DNA of 64,000 nucleotides from Luteimonas terricola. Its GTDB lineage: Bacteria > Pseudomonadota > Gammaproteobacteria > Xanthomonadales > Xanthomonadaceae. A model generated the notes under the pieces. It was not told where the DNA came from and did not search any database. It saw only the letters and a list, made by a program, of their open reading frames with translations. Each line of letters starts with the position of its first letter. Positions within the stretch are counted from its first letter, which is position 1. A program made the translations under genes and the position numbers. The stretch lies in contig NZ_SJRX01000001.1 of assembly GCF_004352845.1 (NCBI RefSeq), positions 620,001 to 684,000 on the forward strand, given 5' to 3'. This document shows, piece by piece, positions 1 through 8,723 of this stretch.

Positions 1-313
1 TGCGGCGGCCGGCGTCGCCCAAGCGCTCGGTCAGCCGCGCCTCGATCGCCGAGTGGCCGTCCTCGTAGCGCGCGTCGAGCACGAAGCGGCCAGCGCTGAA
101 GTCCGCGCCCAGCGCATCGAGTTCGCGCGCGATGCCGGCGAGTTCGTCGTCGGTGAGGATGCCGATGCGCTGCAGGCCCTCGGCGTGGGCGCGGCTGGCC
201 TGGATGTCGTGCAGGAAGAAGTCGCGGTCGAGCACCACGTCGTCGCCGGCCAGGAAGGCCTGGATGTCGGCGTCGACGCTGACGCCGGGCTTTTGCCACA
301 GGAGGTCGGACAT
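1..313 (-). CDS. argH: argininosuccinate lyase, N-terminal part (gene runs off the left edge)
   Basis: Argininosuccinate lyase splits argininosuccinate into arginine and fumarate, the last step of arginine synthesis in the cytoplasm. The reverse strand reads open from an ATG at 313 to the window edge, giving about 104 residues. They begin [11 protein letters not shown] and contain the family sequence [20 protein letters not shown] near the cut, which belongs to the N-terminal substrate-binding region. Only the N-terminal quarter is present, so the catalytic serine loop cannot be checked. The start lies 12 bases after the argC stop, and the gene closes the visible part of the operon argF'-argG-argE'-argBA-argC-argH. 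Its fate downstream is outside the window. Confidence 0.93.
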   Translation of the reverse strand, partial: MSDLLWQKPGVSVDADIQAFLAGDDVVLDRDFFLHDIQASRAHAEGLQRIGILTDDELAGIARELDALGADFSAGRFVLDARYEDGHSAIEARLTERLGDAGRR

Positions 314-325
314 GTCGTTTCCAGG

Positions 326-1273
326 TCAATCCAGCGGAATGCCCTCGGCTTCGGGATAGCCGAACGCGAGGTTGAGGTTCTGCAGTGCCTGCGTGGCGGC
401 ACCCTTGAGCAGGTTGTCGAGCGTGGCCACCACCACCAGCCTGCGGCCGTCGGCCGACAGCGTGAAGCCGCCGACTTCGACGCCGTGGTGGCCGGCGATC
501 CGGCTCACCCAGGGCGCATCGCCGGTGACGCGCAGCAGCGGCTCGTCGCGATAGCGCTCGCGGTAGCGCGCTTCCACCGCATCGCGTTCCATCGGCGTGC
601 GCAGGTGCATGTTCGCCGTCAGGGTGATGCCGCGGAAATGCGGCGCCACGTGCGGCATGAATTCCACCGGCGTGCCGAGGTGGCGCGTGACCTCGCGCTC
701 GTGCAGATGGTCGACCAGCGCGTAGGGCATGAGGTTGTCGCGCAGCTTGTCGGCATCGTTGCGGTCCGACGGCGCGGTGCCCGCGCCGGAGTAGCCGGAG
801 ACGCCGAAGCACTGCACCGGCCCCTCGACCAGGTCGCGCACCGGCGCGACCGCGAGCTGCATGGCGCTGGCATAGCAGCCGGGGTTGGCGATGCGGCGCT
901 GGCCGGCATACGTGTCGCGGGTCAGTTCCGGCAGGCCGTAGTACCAGTCGTCGTCGAATCGGTGGTCGGCGGACAGGTCGACGATCACGGGCTCCGCGCC
1001 GGATTCCGCCAGCGACGCGATGCAGGCGTCGGACTTGCCGTTGGGCAGCGCGAGTACCCACGCATCAAGCCCCAGGCTGCCGAGTTCATCGTGCGCGAGG
1101 CTGGCGTAGCGCAGTTCGCCGTGGAAGCCGGACACGTGCTCGGTCACGCGCTGGCCATCGAGCTCGCGCGATGACACCGCCGCCAGTTCGAAGCCGGGGT
1201 GCGCGGCGAGCAGGCGGATCAGCTCGGCGCCGGTGTGGCCACGTGCGCCGACGATGCCGACGGTCCTAGCCAT
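326..1273 (-). CDS. argC: N-acetyl-gamma-glutamyl-phosphate reductase
   Basis: This NADPH-dependent enzyme converts N-acetylglutamyl phosphate to the semialdehyde, the third step of arginine synthesis. The 315-residue product has the glycine-rich dinucleotide loop [13 protein letters not shown] at residues 6-18 and the catalytic cysteine in NPGCYASAM (Cys133). The GVSGYSGAG segment and the HHGVEVGGF stretch are also typical of ArgC. The ATG at 1273 overlaps the last codons of argBA by 8 bases, so translation is probably coupled. The length is normal for the short ArgC type. Nothing looks damaged. Confidence 0.97.
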   Translation of the reverse strand: MARTVGIVGARGHTGAELIRLLAAHPGFELAAVSSRELDGQRVTEHVSGFHGELRYASLAHDELGSLGLDAWVLALPNGKSDACIASLAESGAEPVIVDLSADHRFDDDWYYGLPELTRDTYAGQRRIANPGCYASAMQLAVAPVRDLVEGPVQCFGVSGYSGAGTAPSDRNDADKLRDNLMPYALVDHLHEREVTRHLGTPVEFMPHVAPHFRGITLTANMHLRTPMERDAVEARYRERYRDEPLLRVTGDAPWVSRIAGHHGVEVGGFTLSADGRRLVVVATLDNLLKGAATQALQNLNLAFGYPEAEGIPLD

Positions 1274-2603
1274 GGCTGGCCTCCTGCGTGTCCACCAGGG
1301 TCGCGGGGCGCTGCGCGCAGTGCGCGACCGCGCGCTCGATCATCGGGAATCCATCCATGCCGTACCAGAATACCTTCCACGGCCCCTGCTTCAGGCAGCC
1401 ATCGGACTCTGCGTAATAGAAGGCATTGGCGCCGTTGCCATTGCGCGAGCGCCAGAAGAGCGTCGGCGTCTCCTCGCGCATCACCTGCCAGACCGCACGC
1501 CCCAGTCCCTCGCCCTGGGCGTCGTCGAGCACCGCGAACTTGTCGAGGTAAGGCACGCCATCGACCTCGGTAAGGATCACCGCGGTGCGGTAGTTCTCGC
1601 TGACATAGGCCCGCAGCAACGACGTGCGCTCGAAATAGTCCGGCAGCAGCGCGCGGCCGAAAGCCGATTCGATGAGCGCCCGCAGGCGCGGCAGGTCCAG
1701 CTCGCTCCACGAGCTGGCGCGCAGCACCCGTTCGCCCCGGCGCACCAGCGTACCGGACCCCTTGTGCGTGAACAGCTCGCGCGCCAGCTGGTCGGGGCGT
1801 GTGATCGACACCGAGGAGGAATGCGGCAGCGCCATCAGCAGGTCGTGGATCTGCTCGATCTTCACGCGCATGCCGGAATGCAGCCAGGGCTGCGCCATCA
1901 GCTCCGCGTACTCGGTGCTGAGGTTGATCGAGTCGATCACCCTGTCGTCCGGACCCAGCAGGCCGCCGGTCCCGGTGAGGAACACGATCTTGTACGGCTG
2001 CAGGGTCTTGATCAGCTCGTTCGCGGCCCAGTCGGCGTTGACGTTGACGATCTGGCCGTCGGCGGTCTCGCCGAGCGAGGTGATCACCGGGATCGACCCG
2101 GCCTTGATCGCCGCGCCGATGCCGTCGGTATCCACGCGCGCGACCTGCCCCACCAGCCCGTAGCGCGCCTGGTCGAGGAAGGCGCACTCGAACACGCCCG
2201 ACTGGATCGACGTCGCACGCACGCCTTCGACCTGCAGCGCCTCCACCAGCCGCAGGTTCTGCTGCCGCATCACCCGCCGCACGATGGCCAGCCCACCGGC
2301 ATCGGTGTAGCGCAGGTTGTCGACCGTCCGCTTCTCGATGCCCGCCACGCGCATGGCCTCGTCAAGCTGCGGCCCCGCCCCATGCACCACGATCGGCGTC
2401 AGCCCGACCTGCTGCAGGAACGCCAGCGAAGACGTCAGCGCCTCCAGGTCGTCGCGCAACACCGCGCCGCCGACCTTCACCACCGCAAAGCGCTTCGCAT
2501 CCAGCTGCGAAAACCGCTTCAGGTACTGGCTGATCTCTTTCGCGCTGCCCATCCCCGACAACAGTCGAACAATGGTCTGGCGGGTCTGTACGTGTGCTTG
2601 CAT
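1266..2603 (-). CDS. argB: bifunctional N-acetylglutamate synthase/kinase (ArgA-ArgB type fusion)
   Basis: The 445-residue protein joins an amino-acid-kinase domain to a C-terminal GNAT acetyltransferase domain. It should therefore both acetylate glutamate and phosphorylate N-acetylglutamate, as shown for the Xanthomonas and Maricaulis NAGS/K enzymes. Kinase motifs VKVGGAV (residues 42-48) and HGAGPQL (74-80) are visible. The acetyltransferase part is roughly residues 290-440, with the acyl-CoA loop [11 protein letters not shown] and the late sequence [16 protein letters not shown] chose the ATG at 2603 ([10 protein letters not shown]). The frame stays open upstream to 2858, but that stretch only translates the intergenic repeat at 2645-2946. 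A 317-base repeat-filled gap separates it from argE', and it overlaps argC. Confidence 0.94.
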   Translation of the reverse strand: MQAHVQTRQTIVRLLSGMGSAKEISQYLKRFSQLDAKRFAVVKVGGAVLRDDLEALTSSLAFLQQVGLTPIVVHGAGPQLDEAMRVAGIEKRTVDNLRYTDAGGLAIVRRVMRQQNLRLVEALQVEGVRATSIQSGVFECAFLDQARYGLVGQVARVDTDGIGAAIKAGSIPVITSLGETADGQIVNVNADWAANELIKTLQPYKIVFLTGTGGLLGPDDRVIDSINLSTEYAELMAQPWLHSGMRVKIEQIHDLLMALPHSSSVSITRPDQLARELFTHKGSGTLVRRGERVLRASSWSELDLPRLRALIESAFGRALLPDYFERTSLLRAYVSENYRTAVILTEVDGVPYLDKFAVLDDAQGEGLGRAVWQVMREETPTLFWRSRNGNGANAFYYAESDGCLKQGPWKVFWYGMDGFPMIERAVAHCAQRPATLVDTQEASHG

Positions 2604-2644
2604 GGGTCGGTGCTTCGTGAGGGCTGGGTGGAGAGGAAAAGAGC

Positions 2645-2946
2645 TTTTTTGCCACGGATTTGCGCGGATGGGCGCGGATTTACACGGATACAGCGGAAAG
2701 ACGGAAAAAGCGGAGAGCACTTTTTGCCACGGATTTGCGCGGATTACGCGGATCAGGGCGAGGCCAGCCGAATCACCGCGCCCTGTTCCACAGCTGATTT
2801 TTCCTGCAAGGAGTTTCGCTTCGAATTTGCCTCGGCCAAATCCGCGTAATCCGCGCAAATCCGTGGCAAAAAGCTCTTCATCCTGTTCCTGCTCTTGGCT
2901 TTATCCGTGTAAATCCGCGCTCATCCGCGTAAATCCCTGGCAAAGC
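2645..2946. repeat. nested double copy of the ATCCG-type palindromic intergenic repeat
   Basis: This stretch between argBA and argE' holds two nested inverted repeats. The inner arms are 2721-2755 (GCCACGGATTTGCGCGGATT and onward) and 2838-2872, and are exact reverse complements over about 29 bases. The outer arms, 2645-2692 and 2900-2946, are less perfect. Each arm carries three related units of the pattern ATCCG(C/T)G(T/C)AA spaced 9-10 bases apart. The inner loop carries a core (GGCCAGCCGAATCACCGCGC, CCCTGTTCCA, TGCCTCGG) that recurs in the copies at 12991, 15917 and 53292. The outer right arm extends into argE' and supplies its stop codon. No gene is visible in the rest of the gap. Confidence 0.9.
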
Positions 2947-4072
2947 TGTTGCTGCTGTTGATGATCCGCACCACCGCCGCGGCATACGTGCGCAGCTGCT
3001 CCAGGGCGACCCATTCGTCGGCGGTGTGGGCCTGGGCGATGTGGCCGGGGCCGAAGACGATGGCGTCGAGGCCCGCGGCGGAGAAGAGCGAGGCTTCGGT
3101 CCAGAAGTCGACGGCGGCGCCGATCGGCAGCCCGAGGTCGTCGGCCAGGTCGCGCGCGGCGAGGCGGCGCTCCTCGGCGCTGGCGGTGTCGCCGGCGGGC
3201 AGCGAGGGACCGTGGAAGGTGGCGGCGTAGTCGCTGCCTTCCGGGGCCAGCGCGGCGAAGCGGGCGTGGAGGTCGGCCACGTCGTGCGAGGGCAGCGGGC
3301 GGAAGCCGAAGCGGACTTCGGCGGCGGGTGCGATCACGTTGGCCTTGATGCCGCCTTCGACGCGGCCGATGTTGAAGCGCAGGCCGGTCAGGCCGCCGAA
3401 GCGCTGGTGGGCCTCGCCTTCCGCCAGTGCCAATGCGTCGACGCCCCAACGCATCGCCTTGTGCACCGCGCTTGCCGACAGTGCCTGCGCGCCGGAGGCG
3501 TGCCCCGCCTCGCCATGGAGGCGCAGCTGCACGGCGGCGATGCCGCGGTGCGCTAGCACGGCCTCGCAACCGGTGGGTTCGGCCACCAGCACATGGCGGA
3601 AACCGTGGTCGCCGGCCAGGAACGCGGCGATGCAGCGCGGGTCGTTGGCCTCTTCGTCGCTGCTGAAGAGGAAGGCGGCGTCGCCCGACACCGCCTGCGC
3701 GGCGGCGATCAGCGCGGCCGCCGCGCCCTTGATGTCGCAGGCGCCGAGGCCGATGGCGCGGTCGTCCGTCACGCGCAGCACGTGCGGGTCCGCGGTCCAC
3801 GCCGGGGAATCCGGCACGGTGTCGAGGTGCACGTTGAACAGCAGCGATGGCCGGCCGCGGCGCGCGAACAGCGACACCGCGCCGGCGCCGTGGTCGGTCA
3901 CCGTCACTTCGAAGTCCGGCAGCTGGGCGCGGATGTAGTCGAAGATGCCGCCGGTGTCGATCGCCCGCGGCGGATTGCGGGTGTCGAAGGAAACCAGCGC
4001 GCCGAGGTGGCGCAGGACCGCCGTGATGTCGCAGCAAGGGTCATGGTCGCGACCGGCATCCGGCGTGCTCAC
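2921..4072 (-). CDS. argE': N-acetylcitrulline / N-acetylornithine deacetylase (M20 family, ArgE')
   Basis: In organisms with acetylornithine carbamoyltransferase this M20 metallohydrolase removes the acetyl group from N-acetylcitrulline, giving citrulline for ArgG. The 383-residue frame shows the M20 metal sites: NVHLDTVPD (His82), GACDIKG (Asp113) and the acidic pair in SSDEEAND (Glu140-Glu141). The later H and E ligands sit near AEPTGCE and [15 protein letters not shown] chose the GTG at 4072 because it overlaps the argG stop as GTGA. An ATG at 4044 is out of frame. The last residues, SFARDLRG plus stop, are encoded by the intergenic repeat, so the C-terminus is a little longer than expected. 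Activity on acetylcitrulline rather than acetylornithine is inferred from the neighbouring argF'. Confidence 0.92.
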   Translation of the reverse strand: MSTPDAGRDHDPCCDITAVLRHLGALVSFDTRNPPRAIDTGGIFDYIRAQLPDFEVTVTDHGAGAVSLFARRGRPSLLFNVHLDTVPDSPAWTADPHVLRVTDDRAIGLGACDIKGAAAALIAAAQAVSGDAAFLFSSDEEANDPRCIAAFLAGDHGFRHVLVAEPTGCEAVLAHRGIAAVQLRLHGEAGHASGAQALSASAVHKAMRWGVDALALAEGEAHQRFGGLTGLRFNIGRVEGGIKANVIAPAAEVRFGFRPLPSHDVADLHARFAALAPEGSDYAATFHGPSLPAGDTASAEERRLAARDLADDLGLPIGAAVDFWTEASLFSAAGLDAIVFGPGHIAQAHTADEWVALEQLRTYAAAVVRIINSSNSFARDLRG

Positions 4073-5295
4073 GGCTTGTTGATCTCGGCCCAGAGGGTGC
4101 TGCTCATGCCGAACAGCTTGATGAAGCCCTCGGCCTCTGCCACGCCCCAGTCCGCGGACTGCGCGTAGGTGGCTCCACTGGCATTGAGGATATGCGGCGA
4201 GCGCACCGCGACGGCGTCCACGCGGCCGCCGCGGGTCTCGAGCATCACCTCGCCGTTGACCATGCGCTGCGACGAGGCGAGGAAGGCCTCGAGGTCGGTC
4301 TTGAGCGGGTCGTGGTAGAAGCCTTCGTACACCAGCTCGACCCACTTGCGGCCGACCTCGGGCTTGTAGCGGTTCTGCTGCTTGCTCAGCACTGCTTCTT
4401 CCAGCGCGCGATGCGCGGCCAGCAGCGCGGTCAGGCCGGGCGCCTCGTACACGATGCGGCCCTTCAGCCCGATGGTGGTGTCACCGGTGTAGATGCCGCG
4501 GCCCACGCCATAGGGCGCGAACATGGTGTTGAGTCGGGCCAGCAGCTGCGCGCCCGGCACCTCCTCGCCATCGAGCGCCACGGCTTCGCCACCGACGAAG
4601 CGCAGCCGGACCTGCAGCGGCTCCACCGGCCAGGCGCTGCGCGGTGCACACCAGCCGCGCGCGCCTTCGCCCGGCGCCTCCCAGCGGTCGATCTCGCCGC
4701 CGGAGAGGGTCACGCCCAGCAGGTTCTCGTTGATCGTGTAGCTCTTCTGCCGGGTCTGGACGCCGAAGCCGCGCTCCTCGAGATAGGCCTGCTCGTAGGC
4801 GCGGGTCTGGGTGTGCTCCTTCTGGATCTCGCGGATCGGCGCCACGATGCGCCAGCCGCTGCACGTGGGATGGGGGCTGGCCTTCACCGCCAGGTCGAAG
4901 CGCACCTGGTCGTTGCCCATGCCGGTGCAGCCGTGGGCGATCGCGTTCGTGCCCAGGTCGCGCGCACGCGCCAGCGCCGCATCGACGATCAGATAGCGGT
5001 CGGAGACCAGCAGCGGGTACTGGCCCTGGTAGGCCTCGCCGGCCTGCACGAAGGGCTTCACGAAGCCGTCCCAGATCGCCGGCCCGCCGTCGATGGTGAC
5101 GTGGCTGGTCACGCCCAGCTCGGCGGCACGCGCCTCGATCGCCGCGCGCTCGTCGGCGCCGACGCCGCCGGTATCGGCGAACACCGTGTGCACGGCCCAG
5201 CCGCGCTCCTTCAGCCACGGCACGCAGAAGCTGGTGTCGAGGCCGCCGGAAAAGGCGAGGACGATGTCTTTGGAGTCTGAGGCGGAAGCATTCAT
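4069..5295 (-). CDS. argG: argininosuccinate synthase
   Basis: ArgG condenses citrulline and aspartate with ATP to make argininosuccinate. The product from the ATG at 5295 is 408 residues. It has the N-type ATP pyrophosphatase loop SGGLDTS at residues 16-22 and the family sequences [18 protein letters not shown] and [15 protein letters not shown]. The frame continues upstream to 5397, but that part crosses REP repeats and is not family-like. A modest AGAGA lies just before the chosen ATG. The stop TGA overlaps the argE' GTG. The 155-base gap to argF' is filled with REP units, which may separate argF' expression from the genes downstream. Confidence 0.96.
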   Translation of the reverse strand: MNASASDSKDIVLAFSGGLDTSFCVPWLKERGWAVHTVFADTGGVGADERAAIEARAAELGVTSHVTIDGGPAIWDGFVKPFVQAGEAYQGQYPLLVSDRYLIVDAALARARDLGTNAIAHGCTGMGNDQVRFDLAVKASPHPTCSGWRIVAPIREIQKEHTQTRAYEQAYLEERGFGVQTRQKSYTINENLLGVTLSGGEIDRWEAPGEGARGWCAPRSAWPVEPLQVRLRFVGGEAVALDGEEVPGAQLLARLNTMFAPYGVGRGIYTGDTTIGLKGRIVYEAPGLTALLAAHRALEEAVLSKQQNRYKPEVGRKWVELVYEGFYHDPLKTDLEAFLASSQRMVNGEVMLETRGGRVDAVAVRSPHILNASGATYAQSADWGVAEAEGFIKLFGMSSTLWAEINKP

Positions 5296-5320
5296 GTCAG
5301 GTCTCTGGGGAAAAATCACT

Positions 5321-5424
5321 GCAGGAGCAGCTACAGCTGCGACCGGCCTTGCGAAGATCGCGGCAATGGCCGTCCTGCAGGAATCTGTGGGGGGCAATCG
5401 CGGCTATAGCCGCTCCTACAGGGT
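5321..5424. repeat. cluster of three REP-like palindromes between argF' and argG
   Basis: Three versions of one palindrome occur in 104 bases: GCAGGAGCAGCTACAGCTGC at 5321-5340 in one orientation, GATCGCGGCAATGGCCGTCC around 5356-5380 in the other, and ATCGCGGCTATAGCCGCTCC around 5397-5416, also in the second. The same unit recurs at 28115 and 42684. The shape matches REP palindromes of gammaproteobacteria, which can stabilise or process the upstream mRNA. They lie between two co-directional genes of the arg operon. Confidence 0.85.
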
Positions 5425-5450
5425 GAGGGTCGGGATCGTGGGGTAGCGGC

Positions 5451-6479
5451 TCAACGGGCGACCAGCGCGCGCATCACCGCCTTCTGCACGTGCAGACGGT
5501 TTCCCGCCTCCTGCACAGCGATGCAGCGCGGCGAGTCCATCACCGCGTCGCTGGCCTTGACGTTGCGCCGCAGCGGCAGGCAGTGGCTGAAGACGCCGTC
5601 GCGGGTCAGCGCCATCTTGGCTTCGTCGACCATGAAGTGTTTGTACCGGTCGCGGATCGGCTTTTCCGGCGCCCAGTTGCCGAAGTACGGCAGCGCGCCC
5701 CAGCTCTTGGCATAGACCACGTCGGCGCCGGCGTAGGCGCTGTCGATGTCATGGCTGACGGCAAGCGAACCGCCGCTCTCGATGACGTTGGCCTCGGCCC
5801 AGTCCATGTAGCGCTCGTCCAGCTGGTACTCCGGGGTCGGGCACAGCAGGGTCACGTCCATGCCCATGCGGGTGGCGATGGTCAGCGCCGAGTTCGCCAC
5901 CGCCGTGTTCAGCGGCCTGGGATGGTAGGTCCAGGTCAGCACGTACTTCTTCCCGCGCAGGTCGCTGCTGCCGAAGTGCTCCTGCAGCGCCAGCACGTGC
6001 GCCAGTTCCTGGCAGGGATGGGTGATGGTCTCCATGTTGATGACCGGCACCGTGGCGTACTTCGCGAAGCCCTTGAGCACCCGGTCCTCGCGGTCGACCG
6101 ACCAGTCGACGAATTTCGGGAAGGCACGCACGCCGATCATGTCGACGTACTGGCTGAGCACGCGCGCGACCTCGGCGATGTGCTCCTCGGCATCAGAGTC
6201 CATCACCGTGCCCAGGTCGAACTCGATCGGCCAGGCGTCCTTGCCCGGCTGCAGCACCACGGCGTGCCCGCCGAGCTGGAACGCGCCCAGCTCGAAACTG
6301 GTGCGGGTGCGCAGCGAGGGATTGAAGAACACCAGGGCGATCGAGCGGCCCTTGAGCGCGTCGCCGATCGGCTCGTGCTTCATGCGCGCGGCATCGGCAA
6401 GGACGGCATCGAGCCGGGCCCGGGTCCAGTCCTGGGTATTGAGGAAGTGCTGCGGTGCGGAGGTCATGGCGGAGTCCAT
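5451..6479 (-). CDS. argF': N-acetylornithine carbamoyltransferase
   Basis: This enzyme transfers the carbamoyl group to N-acetylornithine, giving N-acetylcitrulline, and replaces ordinary ornithine transcarbamylase in Xanthomonadaceae. The 342-residue sequence has the carbamoyl-phosphate motif SLRTRTS (55-61), HPCQ (154-157) and HCLPLRRNVKAS near the end. Lys308 aligns with the carboxylated Lys302 of the X. campestris enzyme, and Glu98 with its specificity residue Glu92. Two in-frame ATGs are possible, at 6479 and 6467. Neither has a clear Shine-Dalgarno site. The gene starts only 13 bases after the T-run of a strong hairpin terminator that belongs to an apparent Arg-codon attenuator, so expression of the operon probably depends on readthrough. 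Confidence 0.96.
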   Translation of the reverse strand: MDSAMTSAPQHFLNTQDWTRARLDAVLADAARMKHEPIGDALKGRSIALVFFNPSLRTRTSFELGAFQLGGHAVVLQPGKDAWPIEFDLGTVMDSDAEEHIAEVARVLSQYVDMIGVRAFPKFVDWSVDREDRVLKGFAKYATVPVINMETITHPCQELAHVLALQEHFGSSDLRGKKYVLTWTYHPRPLNTAVANSALTIATRMGMDVTLLCPTPEYQLDERYMDWAEANVIESGGSLAVSHDIDSAYAGADVVYAKSWGALPYFGNWAPEKPIRDRYKHFMVDEAKMALTRDGVFSHCLPLRRNVKASDAVMDSPRCIAVQEAGNRLHVQKAVMRALVAR

Positions 6480-6492
6480 GGAATCGAAAACG

Positions 6493-6571
6493 AAAAAACC
6501 CGGCTCGGGCCGGGCTTCTGAAGACGGAAAACAGGCGTTGTCCGGTCCTAACCCAGGGGAACGTGGGCTTC
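6493..6571 (-). terminator. attenuator of the arg operon: competing hairpins ending in a rho-independent terminator
   Basis: On the minus strand four segments can be seen. Segment 1, GAAGCCCAC, is at 6571-6563 within the leader reading frame. Segment 2, CTGGGTTAG, is at 6556-6548 and holds the leader stop codon. Segment 3, GAAGCCCGG, is at 6518-6510. Segment 4 is the CCGGGTTTTTT that ends at 6493. Segments 3 and 4 form a GC-rich stem with loop CCGA followed by six T, a textbook terminator. Segments 1 and 3 share GAAGCCC, so both can pair with segment 2 (six or seven pairs each, with G-U wobbles). That is the geometry of ribosome-controlled attenuation. The pairing was worked out by eye, not folded by program. 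Confidence 0.75.
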
Positions 6572-6655
6572 CGGTCGACGCGCGCGCGAGGTCATGCCAG
6601 CCGCCATGCGGGCGGACGTCAGGAGATCGTGGACGAGGGCGCGGACGTGTTGCAT
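6548..6655 (-). CDS. arg operon leader peptide, 35 codons, with a cluster of Arg codons
   Basis: A short frame starts at ATG 6655 after a good Shine-Dalgarno site (GGGAAG, 9 bases upstream) and stops with TAG at 6548. It reads MQHVRALVHDLL at its start and ends MTSRARRPEAHVPLG. Arg codons lie at positions 5, 16, 24, 26 and 27, the last three as CGC-GCG-CGT-CGA. A ribosome stalled on codons 26-27 would cover hairpin segment 1 immediately downstream. That frees segment 2 to pair with segment 3 and would prevent termination. A ribosome reaching the stop would cover segment 2 and allow the terminator. The peptide is inferred from sequence layout only. I do not know a described arginine attenuator of this kind in this family. 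Confidence 0.68.
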   Translation of the reverse strand: MQHVRALVHDLLTSARMAAGMTSRARRPEAHVPLG

Positions 6656-6710
6656 TGCGGCAATCTTCCCACGGAGCGATGCACCCCGCAAGCGATCCCG
6701 CGCAGGTCCC

Positions 6711-7202
6711 TCATTCGGCGTTGCCCTCCGGCACCACCGGCGTCACCGCCACCTTGACCCGCAGCCGGTTGCCGGGGTCCTTCGGCAGCCGCGAGCGGTA
6801 CTTGACCCCGCGCACCAGGTAGTCGACGTCGTAGGCGATCGGGCGGCGGAACTCGCGCTCCACCGGCACCAGGCGGCAATCGCCCTCGCCGTCCCCGTCG
6901 ACATCCGGGGCGCTGTCGCTGCGGTTCGGCGTGAGCACGTCGCGGACGGCACCGACGACGCGCGACAGGCCGCGGCGCTCCTCGCCCTCCTCCGGCCCAA
7001 CCATGCTCGACTGCTCGCAGCGCTCGACCATGCTGGTGGCGCGCAGCGTCTGGTACACGGGCTCGGCACGCAGCACCTGGGCATATTCGTAGCGCACGTT
7101 CTCCGCCTGGATCACAGTGTGCTGCGCCCACGCGGGCGCTGCCACGAGCGCAGGGGCCAGGAGCAGGAGCAGCCACCGATTCGTAGGCAGGAAAGATTGC
7201 AT
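6711..7202 (-). CDS. exported protein of unknown function
   Basis: The 163-residue product has a signal peptide (MQSFLPTNRW, then a leucine-rich core ending APAWAQ). The mature part starts near HTVIQAENVRYEYAQVLRAEPVYQTLRA and ends with DPGNRLRVKVAVTPVVPEG. Similar small secreted proteins occur in Xanthomonadaceae, some labelled glycine-zipper-like. I cannot see a glycine zipper here, only a short RVVGAVRDVLTP segment. Two cysteines (CEQSSM and DCRLVP) could form a disulfide in the periplasm. The gene is transcribed toward the arg leader, ending 55 bases before the leader ATG, so the operon promoter probably lies within that gap or inside this gene. Function unknown. Confidence 0.75.
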   Translation of the reverse strand: MQSFLPTNRWLLLLLAPALVAAPAWAQHTVIQAENVRYEYAQVLRAEPVYQTLRATSMVERCEQSSMVGPEEGEERRGLSRVVGAVRDVLTPNRSDSAPDVDGDGEGDCRLVPVEREFRRPIAYDVDYLVRGVKYRSRLPKDPGNRLRVKVAVTPVVPEGNAE

Positions 7203-7247
7203 GCGACTCGGGAGTGTAGGCGCTGGCCGTGGCGAGCGCCTGAATCG

Positions 7248-7276
7248 TGGCTGTCACGCCGCCCCGCCGGTAGAAT
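7248..7276 (+). promoter_or_regulatory. possible promoter of cysS
   Basis: TAGAAT at 7271-7276 makes a good -10 box. TGGCTG lies 17 bases upstream at 7248-7253 and is a weak -35. The same -10 hexamer is used in front of the tRNA-Ala gene. The cysS ATG follows 24 bases later. Judged by eye only. Confidence 0.35.
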
Positions 7277-7300
7277 CACGGCCTGCCCACGGCCTTCGAA

Positions 7301-8719
7301 ATGACCCTCAGACTCTTCAACAGCCTCAGCCGCCGGGTCGAGGACTTCCAGCCCCGCGACCCCGCGCGCACGACCATGTACGTCTGCGGACCCACGGTCT
7401 ACAACTACGTGCACATCGGCAACGCGCGCGGGCCGGTGGTGTTCGACGTGCTGGCCGGCGTCCTGCGCCGCCGTTTCGGCACCCTGGCCTACGCCCGCAA
7501 CATCACCGACGTCGACGACAAGATCAACGCCGCCGCCGCCGAACAGGGCGTGCCGATCTCGACCATCACCGGCCGTTTCGCCGCCGCCTACCGCGAGGAC
7601 ATGGCGGCGCTGGGCGTGGCGCCGCCGGACATCGAGCCCGAGGCCACCGCGCATATCGCCGAGATCGTGGCGATGATCGAACGCCTCGTCGAACGGGGCC
7701 ACGCCTACGCCGCCGAGGGCCACGTGCTGTTCTCGGTGGCGAGCTTCGACGGCTACGGCAAGCTCTCCCGGCGCGAGCTCGAAGACATGCTGGCGGGTGC
7801 GCGGGTCGACGTGGCCCCGTACAAGCGCGACCCCGGCGACTTCGTGCTCTGGAAGCCCTCCACCGGCGACCTGCCTGGCTGGGCGTCGCCCTGGGGCCTG
7901 GGCCGGCCCGGCTGGCACATCGAATGCTCGGCGATGGCCGCCGCCCACCTGGGCGAGACCATCGACATCCACGCCGGCGGCGTCGACCTGCAGTTCCCGC
8001 ATCACGAGAACGAGATCGCGCAGAGCGAGTGCGCCCACGGCGGCAGGGTGTTCGCGCGCTTCTGGCTGCACAACGGCATGCTCAACTTCGGCGGCGCGAA
8101 GATGTCGAAGTCGGTGGGCAACATCGAGAAGGTGCACGACCTGGTGCGCCGGCACCCGCCCGAGGCGCTGCGGCACGCGCTGATGTCGGCGCATTACCGG
8201 CAGCCGCTGGAATGGTCGGACGGCCTGGTCGAACAGAGCGTGCGCACCCTGGACCGGCTGTACGGGACGCTGCGCGACGTCGACGCACTGGTGCCTGCGG
8301 ACACGGCTCCGCAGGCTGCGATTCCCGACGCGATCGAGGGCGCGCTCGACGACGACCTCAACACCCCGCAGGCCCTGGCCGAGCTGGCAGCCATCGCCGG
8401 CAACGCGCGGGTGATGCGCAGCGCGATCGCCCGGGGCGAAGCGGCGGGTGACGGCCCGCTGCTGGCCCTGGCCACCCTTGGCGCCAGCCTGCGTGCCGGC
8501 GGCCGCGCCCTGGGCCTGCTGCAGCAGGCACCGGCGGCCTGGTTCGCACGCGGCACCTCCGATGACGACGATGCCCGCATCCTGGCCCTGGTCGAGGAGC
8601 GCACCGCCGCCAAGAAGGCGCGTGACTTCGCCCGCGCCGACGCCATCCGCGACCGGCTCGCCGCCGAGGGCGTTGTCCTCGAAGACACGCCGCAGGGCGT
8701 ACGATGGAAGCGAGGCTGA
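7301..8719 (+). CDS. cysS: cysteinyl-tRNA synthetase
   Basis: A class I aminoacyl-tRNA synthetase that charges tRNA-Cys. The 472-residue protein has the HIGH-type motif HIGNAR at 38-43, the zinc cysteine in [10 protein letters not shown] (Cys29), the WHIECSAMA and [10 protein letters not shown] segments that complete the zinc and cysteine site, and the KMSKS loop in [10 protein letters not shown] about residue 270. The C-terminal anticodon-binding part ends [17 protein letters not shown], normal for CysRS. The start MTLRLFNS at 7301 is the usual one. The gene is followed 4 bases later by sufE on the same strand, so the two are probably cotranscribed. Confidence 0.98.
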   Translation: MTLRLFNSLSRRVEDFQPRDPARTTMYVCGPTVYNYVHIGNARGPVVFDVLAGVLRRRFGTLAYARNITDVDDKINAAAAEQGVPISTITGRFAAAYREDMAALGVAPPDIEPEATAHIAEIVAMIERLVERGHAYAAEGHVLFSVASFDGYGKLSRRELEDMLAGARVDVAPYKRDPGDFVLWKPSTGDLPGWASPWGLGRPGWHIECSAMAAAHLGETIDIHAGGVDLQFPHHENEIAQSECAHGGRVFARFWLHNGMLNFGGAKMSKSVGNIEKVHDLVRRHPPEALRHALMSAHYRQPLEWSDGLVEQSVRTLDRLYGTLRDVDALVPADTAPQAAIPDAIEGALDDDLNTPQALAELAAIAGNARVMRSAIARGEAAGDGPLLALATLGASLRAGGRALGLLQQAPAAWFARGTSDDDDARILALVEERTAAKKARDFARADAIRDRLAAEGVVLEDTPQGVRWKRG

Positions 8720-8723
8720 GACG

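Noticed and set aside
2604-2858. N-terminal extension of argBA through the intergenic repeat
   Set aside because: The residues ([12 protein letters not shown] strings) are the translation of the repeat and recur in other frames wherever the repeat occurs. The family start is the ATG at 2603.
6493-6516. Reading the hairpin before argF' only as the terminator of the exported-protein gene at 6711-7202
   Set aside because: It lies about 195 bases beyond that gene's stop, directly before the argF' ATG. The competing arms and Arg-codon leader frame fit attenuation better. A dual role remains possible.
7203-7300. A T-box or other riboswitch before cysS
   Set aside because: Only about 100 bases are available, with no T-box sequence or terminator, and T-boxes are not typical for this group.
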